From NCBI RefSeq assembly GCF_043641665.1, contig NC_092182.1, forward strand, positions 20,087,241-20,151,240: DNA of 64,000 nucleotides. The letters run 5' to 3'. A program made the position numbers and the translations under genes. Under the pieces are notes generated by a model, which was not told the DNA's origin, searched no databases, and worked only from the letters and a program-made list of their open reading frames with translations. Positions 14,099 to 61,235 of the stretch are shown piece after piece. Numbering within the stretch: the stretch's first letter is position 1; each line of letters starts with the position of its first letter. The stretch is from Enoplosus armatus (Eukaryota > Chordata > Actinopteri > Centrarchiformes > Enoplosidae).

Positions 14099-15112
14099 GA
14101 ACATGGCAACTGCATTCACTCAAGTACATCTTGATTTCCGTGGTACAACTCTTGAATATGGGAATGTGGTATCTCACTGTGAAGCCATCGTGGGCCCACA
14201 GATGAGCAGCCATTCCCCATGGCACCCTCACCCGTTAAAACATGAGCAATCACCCGAGCAGAAGACTTGACTGTCCTCATGAGGGACATTATGACATGTG
14301 TTACAGTATGTCGCCAGCAACAGAGGGAGAGTGAAAGGTATGAGTAAGCAGGCTGTGTCCTGTACGCTCCCAGAAACACAGAGAAACTGCCTCTTCTGTT
14401 CCTGGTAGTGGTTGACTCTCTATGTGCACTATCATGTAGTCTGTGGGTGGGTGAGATATCGACTGGACTGCAGCTGCCCAGTATCTCTAAGAATTACACC
14501 AATGTAGGAAGCAGTGTGACCTTAATATAGAGAGGCAGTGTGGAGATCAGGGTGGTGGATGAACGGAGTCAGCGCCCGTCACAGACCCGCAATCAACGTT
14601 CACCTAACCACAGTCTTTCCCTAACTTTAACCAAGTTGTTTATTGTCTAAGCCTAACCATAGTTTATTTGCTGTTGCCATAATCTTATCTTAACATTAAT
14701 CAAGGCGTAGTTGCCATTGCACCAAGAATTTTTTTAAATGTTGGCACTGGGTGTAATGTCAATATCTTGCTGTTTTTAAACGGCGCAAATTCTTGGGTCA
14801 AAGTCACCGCAAAACCAAATCCACTAATCACGGCGATTGCGTTAGAATGACTTGAATTTGCAGTGAAATTTCACCTTTTAAATCCTGCTGTGTGTTGTCT
14901 TGACTTGACAATTGATCTTGACTTTTGTAGTTACGTCGCCGTGTTCCCAGATCCAGGCAATTACACAAGTTGCAAGAAACCGGATTTATCCTTTACAAGA
15001 GCGAAACACAAGACAAGAAAACTTGATTTACTAAGTACACCTCATTCATGCTCTCTTGCTCTTCTCACAACATTTCCCTCTCACCTCTTTTACCTCACAC
15101 AATAAACCACAG

Positions 15113-15142
15113 ACACACACACACACACACACACATACACAC
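15113..15142 (+). repeat. (AC)n microsatellite
   Basis: About 14 AC units with one AT interruption. Confidence 0.9.
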
Positions 15143-15736
15143 TGTGTAGAGAGTGAGAAGCAGGATGCATGGTGACCAGCTTTTACTCTGGATTGGAACC
15201 CTGTCTGATGATGTCAAACCAAGCATGAACCACCACTTAACCAACGCCCCCCGAGAGAGAGATGGTGTTTGCAAAAACGCTTCGTCAATGGTGCATTTAA
15301 GCCCCTGTCGCCTGCCTGAAACAGGTTTCCCTCATAGCTGCCAAAATGGGGCACCGCGGGGTAAAAAAAAGCCCATTAGATCTAAGTTAGGCTCTTCGGG
15401 ACTTCGGGAGATACTTTAAAGACGTGCAACATGATTTGCATTCACTTACCAGCAGCATCTTGACCTTTTTGTTTTCCCCCCTAACATTTCACATCTTTCA
15501 CTGAAGCACATCAGAGAATTGACAGTCGGGTCTGTCGACCAGTTTGCCTGCGCCTGAGTGTCGCCAAAATGTTCGTTGGATCTGCAATATTTAAAATCCA
15601 ACTGGTGGAACAGTAATGAAAGACACCATAGTCTCTACAGCATTACCTCCTATAATGCGGTGTTCAATTTTGAGGAAGAATACAAATTGTGAGCCAGGAG
15701 GGATTAGCTTGTATGTGTGTGGTGTGTTTGTGCCTA

Positions 15737-15740
<4 letters not shown>

Positions 15741-15786
<46 letters not shown>
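15741..15786 (+). repeat. (TG)23 microsatellite
   Basis: Uninterrupted TG dinucleotides; likely polymorphic. Confidence 0.97.
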
Positions 15787-15787
<1 letters not shown>

Positions 15788-15876
15788 CAGGCTTGAAAAG
15801 GAAGACAAATGTTCTGTAGCTTCTGAGGCCAATGATCTAATTCAGCAAACAGCACTGAGGATATTCTGAAGAGAGA

Positions 15877-15902
15877 GTGTGTGTGTGTGTGTGTGTGTGT
15901 GT
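15877..15902 (+). repeat. (GT)n microsatellite
   Basis: About 13 GT units directly after a GAGAGA run, 90 bp after the (TG)23 tract. Confidence 0.95.
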
Positions 15903-16199
15903 AGTGAGATGGAAAAGTGAAAATCAAGATAGGATGGCAAGCAGAACGTGTAATTACAATATGACTGTGATTGTAACTAAATCCATTGTTTCTGTAGCAT
16001 TCCTTCAGATTTACAGAGACTAACTGCTTGTAATTTTGATGAAATAATCCCCTGGACTCCTGTTGCTGCACAGTAGCGCATGAAATCATGCTGAATAACT
16101 TCGCTGGGCCCCCGGACAAGCTCAGGGAGCGCTGTGCTCCTACTGACAAAATACTCCCCCATCACCGCCACAAGCTGCTGCTCAGAGCCTGAGAGGACC

Positions 16200-16363
16200 G
16201 AGCAGAGCTGCGTGCGCTTCACTCTCTCTCTCTCTCCCCCCACCTCTCTCTCCAAAGTCTCTGACAAACAGCAGCCATCTGAGAGCGCAGAGGCGAGTTT
16301 GGGCTCATTCACTGTGACCACAGCGGGACCGATGTTGAGAGCGCGCACCAGCCTTCCGCCAAA
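16200..16363 (+). promoter_or_regulatory. asic1: 5' UTR / proximal promoter region of the downstream asic1 first exon
   Basis: The 160 bases before the start codon contain a CT-rich tract (16219-16255) and then a rise in CpG density that continues through the exon. The coding frame is closed by an in-frame TGA at 16280-16282, so the reading frame cannot extend further upstream without another splice. No TATA box is evident. The transcription start cannot be placed from sequence. Confidence 0.45.
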
Positions 16364-39135
<22,772 letters not shown>

Positions 39136-39887
39136 GCAGACCCGGGTGAAGCATCAAAGTGCGTGTTATGCAACCAAAGCCAACCATACAACAAGAAATA
39201 TCCAACACGGGGAGTGTGAGGAACTGATACCAAGTCCAACAGAGGCACTTTTTACATGGAAATGGAGTAAAGCAGACAAATCAAATGCGGTGGAAGAACT
39301 TTCACCTGAGGCCAAGTGGAGAGGATATCCCTAATATAAAAATATCTGTTAATTTTTCCGGAGAACATTTCATGCAGCACTCTAAACTCTTCTATCTCTG
39401 TCTTTTCCTCTGGAATACTGCCGCAAAGGATGCTCTTGGAGAAACCTTGCCAACACGGACCTCTCTTTCAAAAGACAAAAAAAAAAAAAATGAAAATTTA
39501 AAAATAAACAAATGTACAGTTATCTCACCATAGACAGCAGATCAGAAAAAAGAGCCCCATGCCTTTATATAACACACGATGGTTCCACACAACACCGGCC
39601 TGCTAGTGGGACAAATACTGCTTACTCCACTGTACATGTAGCAACATCTGTAACTGTTGCAGCGCTCCATAAAACAACAGCTGGACTCTGTGTAGTTTGT
39701 ATGAGAATGTATCTATGTTCACAATGAGTGTAGTCGGGTGTGCAGGGAAGTTTTCGGGGGGTTTGTGGTGGCAGTGGTAGTGGTAGAGGTGCATCTACCA
39801 TTTGAAATGTACTGGTGATGATTTCAGGTCTCATCATGTAAATGCATGCTTGTATTTGTCCAGTGCATGTTTTTCATTTCATTTCTA

Positions 39888-39890
<3 letters not shown>

Positions 39891-39946
<56 letters not shown>
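39891..39946 (+). repeat. (TA)28 microsatellite
   Basis: Uninterrupted TA units, possibly within the asic1 3' UTR. Confidence 0.97.
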
Positions 39947-39950
<4 letters not shown>

Positions 39951-40028
39951 CCAAGTTTGCCTCAATGATATACAGGAAAAGGATGATGATACATCCCATA
40001 TATTTCTGTTTATGTGTGTAGCTATGCA

Positions 40029-40057
40029 GTGTGTGTGTGTGCGTGTGTGTGTGTGTG
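40029..40057 (+). repeat. (GT)n microsatellite
   Basis: About 14 units with one GC step. Confidence 0.9.
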
Positions 40058-41724
40058 GGCTCATATATGTTCACTACCCAAGCAGGTACAGTGTGTGTGT
40101 TTGTTGACTGTGCAAATGGATAAGCTGCACCTAATTTCATTTCTCACCCGTTTTTATCATTTTCACGCGTGCCCGATGAGTCGAGGAGCCTTCATTCAAC
40201 TTCATTTACTCTTATCTCGACTGCAGGATGAGGTGAGGTGATTTTTCTTTTTCCAGGAGAGTTGATTGCTGAAATCCTTGGAGTTTTGTGGGGCTGTTAA
40301 AATCTTTTCTGTATCTGTGTTCTAGTTGCAAAAGTCTTATCAAAGCACAATACCGCCAGTATGTAGAGGTGATGTAAAAGACGACGTACTATTCTCCTTG
40401 ATATATTGTCATATTATTAATATCGTGTTGATCCGACTGTTTTTTCGGTTGTTTTTTTCTTTCATATAAAACATACTCGATATTGCCTGATATCCTGTCT
40501 CCATCTTCCAGGTAATAGGCTGGTCTATTTAGTTAACAAAGCTTAAATAAAATGTAAATATCATTTTGGAAATTGTTATTCTTCTGAGGTTTTATTCTTA
40601 TCAGTGAGTTTCCTCTCTGAAGCCTTTATTTGTCCACTTGGTTGAGCAGGTAAACAGAGGCAAAGCGATGTATTTTTCAACTCCAGATACTGTGCAAATG
40701 TTCATTTTTAATCACGAGTAGCTCTCAGAAAATCTCATTAAGCATTCTGCACTTCATCTAAGGCATTTTTGCTATCTCTGTTTTCTCTGATCAACATGTT
40801 ATCTTGTGTTTTGCCTCATACAACAATTTCTTGGAATTAAATCAGCATTAAGCGAAGAGTTTGGGGGCAGGAGCCTGGTATTGAAATAAATATTACTTAT
40901 CTACTTCAACCATTAATTTGTGCTGCAGTTTAACAGCTGCAAGCCACAACATTGGTGATTTGGAGCTCCATACTCTTGAAATGTAATTACAGTTTCAGCT
41001 GCTGTATGACAATAGGATGGATGAGAAATATCCTGCACAGCCAATACAAGTTTTATCAAGATTGTCAGGCAGCCAGCAGCCGCACGTTCTGGACGCCTTC
41101 TCTCATATTCTACTGTACATCTGGTGCTGCCAACTGCCACACTTATATCAGAAAACCAGCTTGGTGATGCATGACTGAGTTATACACCCTTAAACATGGT
41201 CTGCCTTGAAATCATGTTACACATACACATCAGTCCACTGCGACCAGACATTAAGGGTTATTCCAGGATGAGAAGTTTACTTTTGGCTTATCATTTTTTC
41301 ATGATTTCTTTTAGTGGGAAACCAAACATTAATATTGTTCCTCAAATGTGAGAGTGCATTCATTTTTTTTATTATTCAGAGGAGAAACCTCAGCTGGTAA
41401 CCTCGCATTAATATACAAGTGTTCAAGCTCCTGGGAATCCGCTCCAACATCTGATGAAGATTTTTTCCTGTTTTTGAATGTCTGAAACATGATTGCCCCC
41501 TGATGGTTTTATGATTTCCTGTTGTACCAAGAAGACAAATTAATCAAGAAATAAAAGATGATGCTGTTCATTTCCTGCTGGCATTTGTGTTTTTGTCTGA
41601 TCAACGGTCTGCGACTCAAAAGATTGAAGGGGAGGATCAGAATACAGGAGGGCTGCCTGCCAGTGACAGAAATCCTGCACAAGATGCTGTCTGCATCCTG
41701 ATAAGGCTCCAGGGCAAAGCAGGT

Positions 41725-41748
41725 GGGGGGGGGGGGGGGGGGGGGGGG
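41725..41748 (+). repeat. Homopolymer G24
   Basis: Twenty-four consecutive G residues, rare in vertebrate DNA. The true length is uncertain because such runs sequence poorly. Confidence 0.95.
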
Positions 41749-42359
41749 CAATACCAGCGGGAGTTCAGACAACCTGAAAATCTTTCCAAAAAGATGGATA
41801 TGTAAAGATTTCCTGCAGTCTTGTGGTCTTGTTGTCAGCAGATCCTCTCTGAATAAGGTTAAATCATTATGCGCCCTCATTCAGCGCCCCCAGTAAAAAG
41901 ATCAGAGATGACTGCTCCCTCCTTGCTTTCACCTTGTTGGTTGACACTCAAATCGGAGGAGAGTACAAGAGAGAGATGCTTCTGTGATGCAATCGATCCC
42001 AAACTGCCTGCCCTTCTTAAATGGCTCCAACACCCTCAGCTAATCACCCCAGACAGCTGCATGTGATTTGGAGGGGGCTGTTTTCACGCAGGGAATCTCT
42101 GATGTCTGTTATATTTTAATGAGACTTGTTGTGCACATGTTTTCACCCACATCTGTCAGTCTAATCATGCCGTCTGCTGTCACTGAACATGCACTCATGC
42201 TCAAGATCTTTTCATATTAGAGATAATTTCCTCCTAATCCTATTATCAACACCAACAAGGAGATTACGCTCTTGTTTTACAATTCCTTAATGCAGTGCAG
42301 TGTGTTTTCCAATAACACACACACTCACACTGAAAATCACTCAGTCAAAACTGGTTCAG

Positions 42360-43440
42360 TTTTGTGTTAATATAGAGTAGCACCGACACAATACTGGGTT
42401 AACTTGACCCTGTACCAAAGCGTTGTTTTGGTGTGATTATTCTATATTACTGTTGGGTGATTTAGCTGTATTTTATGTTTAAGAAAAATCTGGTTATTTT
42501 GACCCAGAGTTAGACAAAATAGATAGCTCAATGTTTACCATAAAACTGTTCCTTTATGGTACGTTTTATGTGCAAGTGATATTCAAAACTGCAAAACATA
42601 TATGATTAACGATCAGTGACAAATTGTGACATGTAAGTTTAGATGGTATGGTGAGGTATGGCAAGGTAAGGTAGCTCAGTCTCACAGCAGCGGAGACATG
42701 TAAGGAACAGAAAAGGAATAATAATAAGGAGGTAAGGAATACAAAAATAGGGAAAAGAAGAAAGAAAGGAAAAAAAAAGTCCAGAGAAAATCAATGGAGA
42801 GGAGCTGCTGCGAAGGACGCCTGCTCACGCTGGTGCCATCGAATAAGAGAGAGACAAATAAATAAAAAGAGCTAGATTAACACAGTTTCCCAACCATTGG
42901 GTAAATAACCCAACTGTACATTTACTGTAAGTACAATTTTGAGGTACTTTACTTGAGTATTTCCATTTTATGCTTCTTTATACTTTTACTCCACTACATT
43001 TGAGAGGTAAAATGTATATTTACTTATATGGCTGTTTAGTTACTTTGTAATACAAAATATGATCAACAAATATATGATAATATGAAATGGGCCATTCTGC
43101 ATCATGAATACTTTTACTTTTGGTACTTTCAGTATATTTTGATGCTAATACTTTTATATATTTTTGAATGCAGGACTTTCACTTATACCATAGTGTGGAG
43201 TATTTCTACAGTGGTATTACTACTCTTACGTAAGTATAATTTCCTAATACTTCTTCCAACACTGCTGAACAGTAATATGAAGGGACCCTAACACTGGGTA
43301 AAAACAACCCCATTGTCTTGGGTGATTTTCTACCCAAAGTTAACCCACATATTGTCCCAATACATGGCCAGTTTTGAGCCAGTGGTTTTTACTTTACATT
43401 GCTGGATCTATACTGTACAGCAATGGGTTATGAAGAAATG
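42360..43440. repeat. Relic of a GGGTTA/AACCCA-type element, apparently interrupted by a family B copy
   Basis: ACTGGGTTAACTTGACCC (42391), CAACCATTGGGTAAATAACCC (42893) and CACTGGGTAAAAACAACCCC (43290), then AAGTTAACCCACA, resemble a fish repeat built of inverted GGGTTA/TAACCC units. A family B copy sits between the second and third blocks. The parental structure is uncertain. Confidence 0.4.
42921..43275 (+). mobile_element. Dispersed repeat family B copy
   Basis: Blocks TTTGAGGTACTTTACTTGAG, TTTATACTTTTACTCCACTAC, GGGCCATTCTGCATCATGAAT, TACTTTTACTTTTGGTACTTT, AATGCAGGACTTTCACTTAT and AATACTTCTTCCAACACTG follow the order I know for this very common percomorph repeat. Confidence 0.75.
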
Positions 43441-45540
43441 CTTGAAGCAGAATTGACGCTCCAGCTTATCTCCGTGCTCTCACTCCTACCAGCATGTCAG
43501 ATGAGTCACGTTTCTGGTGTAAATTTATCCTGTCAGATCTCTCACTGCAATTAGGATGCTCAGCCATTTGTCATAGATAAGGCTGCGGCCGACTCCTCTG
43601 GGCTCCACTTTACATTCTGCTCGTTAAGAGGATTAATAATTACAACACAGTCAAGTTTCTCAGCGCTGAAAGACGCTGTATTAGATTAGACCTTGGTCCG
43701 CCTGATTTGTCCTTTCATTTGTTTAAAGTATGAACCTTTACTCATTTAATATCCAGGCTGTCAGGAGGCCTGTAAAGGATAAACCTAATCAACTGCCATC
43801 TCAGGGTGTAAAATCCTCTCTGGAGATTTAAAGCACAATGCAGCAAATCAATCTTTTTTGTCCTATGAATGAGGATTTTAGTGCAACTTGTTCCATAAAA
43901 ACATAATGTATCCCCCCCCTCCCTTGTATGCACTCACACAAGCACACTCTGATCAAACACAAATTGGCTATGCTAACAGATGGGATGCCGTGTTTTGTAC
44001 TGTTGGAGCTCCATACTAACTGGGGGAAATGTAATGACCTCAAAGTTTGGAAACAAGAAAGTGTTTGATTCTGCTCTTAACTTGTTGTTTACTTATTAAT
44101 ACAGAAACCACTTCAGGGGCTCAACATCCTTTCTCCAGATTAAACATAATGATGATGGTATGAATTCAAAGAAGGCCTCGTAAAACTGTTTCAGTTCAAA
44201 AACCGTCCAGGAGGTGCTGCGGTTGTGATTTAAATTCACCTAATAAACAAGAAGGGAGCAGAGTTACTAATTTATGAACCCCTGCTGTGATGAAAGTTGT
44301 TTTTCATTTGTTTTCATTTGAATTTCCCAAATGATAATGCCTGTAATTTGTGTGATAACTCAGACCGAGATTTAAATTTCAGTGGGAGCACATGTGACTT
44401 GGCATTCAAGTTAGCCATTATGAAGACTTAGTTCAAAGACTAGTGTTTCTCCTATCAGGTGTTTTGGTTGTGTGTTTGTTTAGTACCTTTCAACATTCAA
44501 TAGAAGAGAGATTCCTTTCATGTTATTATGTTTTTTGTCCATTCATTTTTAAGATTGCACAGGTTAAAATTAATTTACAAAAACACAAAAAGCCCACATA
44601 TATTCAGTATGAGGTGCGCACTTCTTCTACACTTTTCTGTGAGAGCTCCAGGTGCTCTTTGGTTTGGTTTTAATCCAGTTTGCAGTGTCCAACTGGGTGA
44701 CATTACAAACAAAAGGAAATTAACCTTCTTGACAAACCCAGACAGGGTTGTTTGGTTTGGGTTTGCTGTACATTCAGAAATCAAGTGTTTAGCAGGCAGT
44801 GAACAGACTGGCTTACATGTCATAGTGATATTATAAAAAAGAAAAAAGAAAAACAGATTTTGTTACAGTTTGGCTATAGTTTCATTTTTAAGGAAAGTGT
44901 GATTACTTGTGAAATATTTTGATTGAGTTATTTTTGTTTTGTGTTTACATATTTCATTTTGTGACATATTTTATTTTGTTAAATTGAAGACTTGTGGAAT
45001 TTATTATGTTGTAATTACAATAATATTTTTCATATTTTATATTTGGGAGGTAGTGTGTTTGACCTACATTTTGTCTTGATTTGAGTGATGTTAAAACTTG
45101 CTTGACTTGCAAACATGCATCAAACCTAAGTGCCAAAGATTATGTTCAAATAAAGTGCACATAGCAGAGTAAAAACACAGGATACACTGTACATACTGTA
45201 AACATATAAGCATACTTATACATATTTATAAAGTAGCAATAAAAATGATGTAAGGTGACTATGTTTGAATTTGTTAGTTATTTATTAACTCTAATTAACA
45301 CTAATTTGTTATCATTATTATAATCCAGTTGATTATGTAATTTATTACAAATGCTGTGCTTTATATTCAGTAACTTGCTATATTTCAGAATAATGTTCCA
45401 AATGTCCTTTAACTACTTTAGTTTATAAATCATTTTATTTTTTTGACGCTCATCATAATCAGAGTTTTACTGCAGTACCATCGACATACACCAGGGGTCG
45501 CTGAGGAGCCATCAACACCACCCAAAACTCTGTTCTCGCT

Positions 45541-45587
45541 CTCGCGGTAGCTCCGTGCCTCCACCGGCGGCGACATTCAGAGAGGAG
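45541..45587 (+). promoter_or_regulatory. smarcd1: smarcd1 5' leader / CpG-rich start region
   Basis: GC- and CpG-rich sequence begins abruptly here after AT-rich DNA and continues to about 45930, as expected for a CpG-island promoter of a housekeeping chromatin gene. No TATA box. Exact transcription start not visible. Confidence 0.45.
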
Positions 45588-58033
<12,446 letters not shown>

Positions 58034-59540
58034 AACAATTTATCCACAGCCGGCAAACAAGGAGACCTGCTGTCGGAGATGACTGACGTGTCTGTGTGTG
58101 TGGGCAAAATAAATTCCTCTTCGAGTTTTCAGACAAACTTAGAGAGACATAGATACTAGATGGCTTTACCGTCATATAGGATGTCCTTTTTCATCTTCAC
58201 CCTACAGCTCAACAGTTTGGTTGCTACTTCCACTTTTTTGCATTTTGTTTTGTTTTCCTCACACCAGAGCTCCTTGAGCACAATGTATTTTCCCTTGCAT
58301 GCCTTACCTGGAAGCATTCCTCTCATTTTGTGCCCACACAAAAGTACAGATTGTACACAAATGAAAAGCAAAGGGCAGATTGTGCCTGGCAACTTTTTTA
58401 ATGTGTTTCGTCCCTGAATCTAAAAATATCTTAAATCAGCTGGAATGTGTTGATTCTGCCTTGGCTCTTTGTTCCCCCTTTTGGAAAGTAAATTTACATT
58501 TTACACTCCTAACCCGGCCCCCAGATGCTTGCCCATTCCGTTAGATATTGATTGTGATTGTGTTTGTAATCAATCAGGCTACTTTGCTGCACATTGGCTG
58601 TCCATGTGTCACTTTGTCTTAAGTTCTCATTAGTTTGTTTTGACAGTTTGTGCCAGAGTCTGTTGTACAAGAAGACGTTTAAAAGCTCAGTCATGACAGA
58701 ATATACATCTTTTGTTAAGAGTGGCATTTAGTATGAAGTTTTCTTTTTTTTTGTTATTATCAATGATCCTTGTTTTAAAATATGTATTATATCAGTACTT
58801 GTCTTGTTAGCTAGTACAGATTATCAAGGAAGTAGCTAGTATGAGTACCTCTAGTCTATATAGTTTTGTAAATACTGAGCAGAAAAAAACTGAAGATGGA
58901 TGTGAAGTAAAATTGTATCTCTTATCCTGGCAGATGTTTTTCTTAACTCTTTGTCTATGCTCAGATAGTTGAACCTGTATTTATATTATTAACCGGACCT
59001 CGCTGTTGGAGCACAGTGATTTAGCTCTCCACAACATAAAGACAGAGGCAGTTTGACGATCCACTGCTCTGCAAGACAAGATGTACTCAGCATCCATGTC
59101 GCCTGCAAGCTGGGAAAAGTTAAATCTTCTGCTTTTAGTTTTGTGTATTTTAAGTACGTGCAGAGAAGCCATAAACACTTGAACAAGCTCAGTCGCACAC
59201 GTGGCCGAGCAGATTTAAAGAGTCGTAGCTTCCTCGCACACTGGCTGAAGACCTGACGCCTCTTTCAGTTTAATGGTTGTTTCCCTTGTGGAAGGTAACG
59301 ATGAGTGTCCTGGCTGAATTTTTGCGTGTGTGCATTTCATTAACGAATTCCAAGAATACACTAATGTGGGTTTGGGGCGGCTACATGATTTGAAACGAGC
59401 GGTGGGTACCTCTGGGGTATAAAACACAACACTGGGGGGACTGTAGTATTATTTGAATCTGCAGACTTTTTCATGGACCAAACCTATTTTTCTGTATGTT
59501 CTTATTATGTTATAATAAAGGATATGTAAAATGTACCTGT
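58034..59540 (+). other. smarcd1: smarcd1 3' UTR with two candidate polyadenylation signals
   Basis: AATAAA at 58108-58113, only 75 bases after the stop, and AATAAA at 59514-59519 (in TATAATAAAGG), followed by a GT-rich stretch (GTACCTGTGTGTGGG) fitting a downstream element. The distal site looks stronger. Use of both would give short and long 3' UTRs. Confidence 0.55.
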
Positions 59541-59704
59541 GTGTGGGACTTTCTGTGAAAGCCAGTGATTTTTCTTTTACCTTTACATAATGAACAACTG
59601 CTTTAACATTCCTGTGTGGATTACTGCACGTAAAAATTATTTCCATTATTGATTTATCTGCTAATTATTTTCTAAAGAATTTTTTAGAAAATATCAGAAA
59701 ATAG

Positions 59705-60030
59705 TTACCAGCCTCAAGGTTAGAGCTCTCTTAAGGGTCATGAGATAAATCTGGGAGCTTGTGAGATTAATGGGGTAGGAAAGTAAAAAAAACTGTTTTG
59801 AGGACTATTTTAAGGCCTTTTCTTTTATCTTTGTTTGTTATGAAATTGTGGATAATTTAATTTTTGGGCCTTGAAAACTAATTTAAATGAAACCACCTGA
59901 GAACTTCAGAGGTGAATCTTTTTTTGGTGAAACTGCTAACAACTCAGACTTCTGAAACATGAAGAGGCCACAACTCCACACAGCTTCTTTGTAAGGGGTC
60001 GCAAGCCAAAAAGGTTGGGAACCAAAGGTT
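59705..60030 (-). mobile_element. Degraded inverted copy of the hAT-like MITE seen at 29112-29471
   Basis: The reverse complement begins GGTTCCCAACCTTTTTGGCTT, then GCGACCCCTTACAAAG, GTTGTTAGCAGTTTCACC and CAGGTGGTTTCATTTAAATT. This is the same order of blocks as the 29112 element. Its far end has lost a clear inverted repeat. Confidence 0.7.
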
Positions 60031-60696
60031 TAGTAGAAAATGGAAATACTCAAGTAAAGTATATATAGCAAATCCCACCGAAAGATGGTCTGACACTTGA
60101 CTGATGATTTCAGATTTATTACAAATCTCAAAAACCACGGTAAGAGCTGGTTACAGAACACAAAACAACAACTAGCATGTCAGTCACCTTTCCATACGTT
60201 TTTAGAATATTACAACCTAGTGCACATTAAGCTAACACTAACTTAAATAAACAAACGGTTAGAAAGACTTATTACAGTTCAAAATTAATTCAAGACACAA
60301 ACAACCTCTGAATATCACAGTATTTTAACAGATATTAACCTTGTGCCTCTTCGGGGGCTGCTACTACAGCAAACCTTTCACTCAAAGTGCCTTCATTTTG
60401 CCGTTACTGCAGGAACTTCCTGTACATATTCAAAATAAAAGCCCTTCTATACCAAACAGGAAATAAGACAATATGTGCTTAAACAGGCAAATACGTAATA
60501 AAAGCAACTAAAATATTGTTTAACTGGGCTATCTCTTTTCTAGGGCTAAAACATAAATTGGGTTATTTACAGTACCTCAAAGTTGTGCAGTATCTAAATT
60601 AATGTGCTTAGTTAATTCCCACCACTGGAATTCACACTGCAGCAGCAGCTGTACCTAGAAAATATTTGGCATTTGTGTTTAAGTTACCTAAATAAT

Positions 60697-60745
60697 GAAT
60701 GAAAACTTCTGTCGATCGATTAATCAACTACAAATCATTTCAGAT
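60697..60745 (+). repeat. Family A 3' end fragment
   Basis: AAAACTTCTGTCGATCGATTA, ATCAACTACAAATCATTTCAG corresponds to the 3' terminus of family A. Confidence 0.45.
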
Positions 60746-61002
60746 TTAGTTTGTAATGTATTTGAGGGATAACAATATTTCCACTTATGATAAGACTGTG
60801 TGAACTTACTAATATAACTACTAAGAGGCAGCAACCCAATTTACTATTTAACCAAACGAATGAGCTGTGTTGATCATCATGTTACTCCCTGAGCGACTCA
60901 AGTTTGTAAAATGTCAACTTGCAGGAGACAGACTTGAGTATTAAATACATCACTGTGTAAAGAGGCTGCAACACATCTGAATCATGGGCTATCCTGTTGC
61001 TT

Positions 61003-61008
<6 letters not shown>

Positions 61009-61033
<25 letters not shown>
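61009..61033 (+). repeat. (GT)n microsatellite
   Basis: About 12 GT units roughly 95 bp upstream of the gpd1 TATA box. Confidence 0.95.
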
Positions 61034-61037
<4 letters not shown>

Positions 61038-61124
61038 TAAAAGAGAGAGAGTTTGTCCCTGAGAGGCAACAGAGCAGACCAACCAACAGGAGAGGGTGTG
61101 CCCGAGCCTCAGCTGTGTGTCTGG

Positions 61125-61130
61125 TATAAA
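61125..61130 (+). promoter_or_regulatory. gpd1: TATA box of gpd1
   Basis: TATAAA in the context GGTATAAATG, 67 bases before the likely start codon. Transcription would start about 25-32 bases downstream, leaving a short leader of about 35 bases. This is the clearest core promoter in the window. Confidence 0.65.
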
Positions 61131-61191
61131 TGTCCCGTCTTCAGCGTGTTTTCACACCAGCAGCAGGTCCATCTGGACGGTCAAACACATG

Positions 61192-61235
61192 ATGGCAGCG
61201 CCGAAGAAAGTCTGTGTGGTTGGCTCTGGTAACTG
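61192..61235 (+). CDS. gpd1: gpd1 exon 1
   Basis: Encodes [14 protein letters not shown] and the first two bases of Trp. An extra in-frame ATG lies immediately upstream at 61189 with poor context (C at -3). Confidence 0.92.

Larger units (their letters stand above)
51..16200 (+). other. Long asic1 intron upstream of the second first exon; no further exon seen
   Basis: The interval starts at the donor of the upstream first exon. I find no ASIC-like or other recognisable coding segment on either strand; the open frames are short or low-complexity (CT/GA-rich at 11190-11420, GT/CA tracts near 15.7 kb). It holds the repeat fragments, microsatellites and palindrome listed separately. Unlisted stretches look like ordinary AT-rich teleost intron. 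Enhancers for the two asic1 promoters could lie here but cannot be recognised from one sequence. Confidence 0.7.
39136..40570 (+). other. asic1: Probable asic1 3' UTR
   Basis: AATAAA occurs at 39503-39508 and, inside AAATAAAATG, at 40546-40551; another lies at 40886-40891. Which one is used cannot be decided here. The region includes (TA)28 and (TG) tracts. Confidence 0.45.
40571..45540. other. asic1-smarcd1 intergenic region
   Basis: About 5 kb, AT-rich. It contains a 24-base G run, GGGTTA/AACCC-rich relics at 42360-42520 and 43285-43440, and a family B copy at 42921-43275. No coding or RNA gene recognised on either strand. Confidence 0.7.
59541..61120. other. smarcd1-gpd1 intergenic region
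   Basis: It contains family A fragments (59635-59700, 60697-60745), an inverted hAT-like copy (59705-60030) and a family B fragment (60036-60068). No gene recognised. Confidence 0.7.

Noticed and set aside
15664..16149. 161-codon minus-strand frame with long His-Thr runs
   Set aside because: The His-Thr runs are translated (CA)n microsatellites; no protein family.
45555..45587. Upstream extension of the smarcd1 frame beginning at a GTG
   Set aside because: Non-ATG start; the ATG at 45588 gives the conserved MAARGGFQ start in good context.
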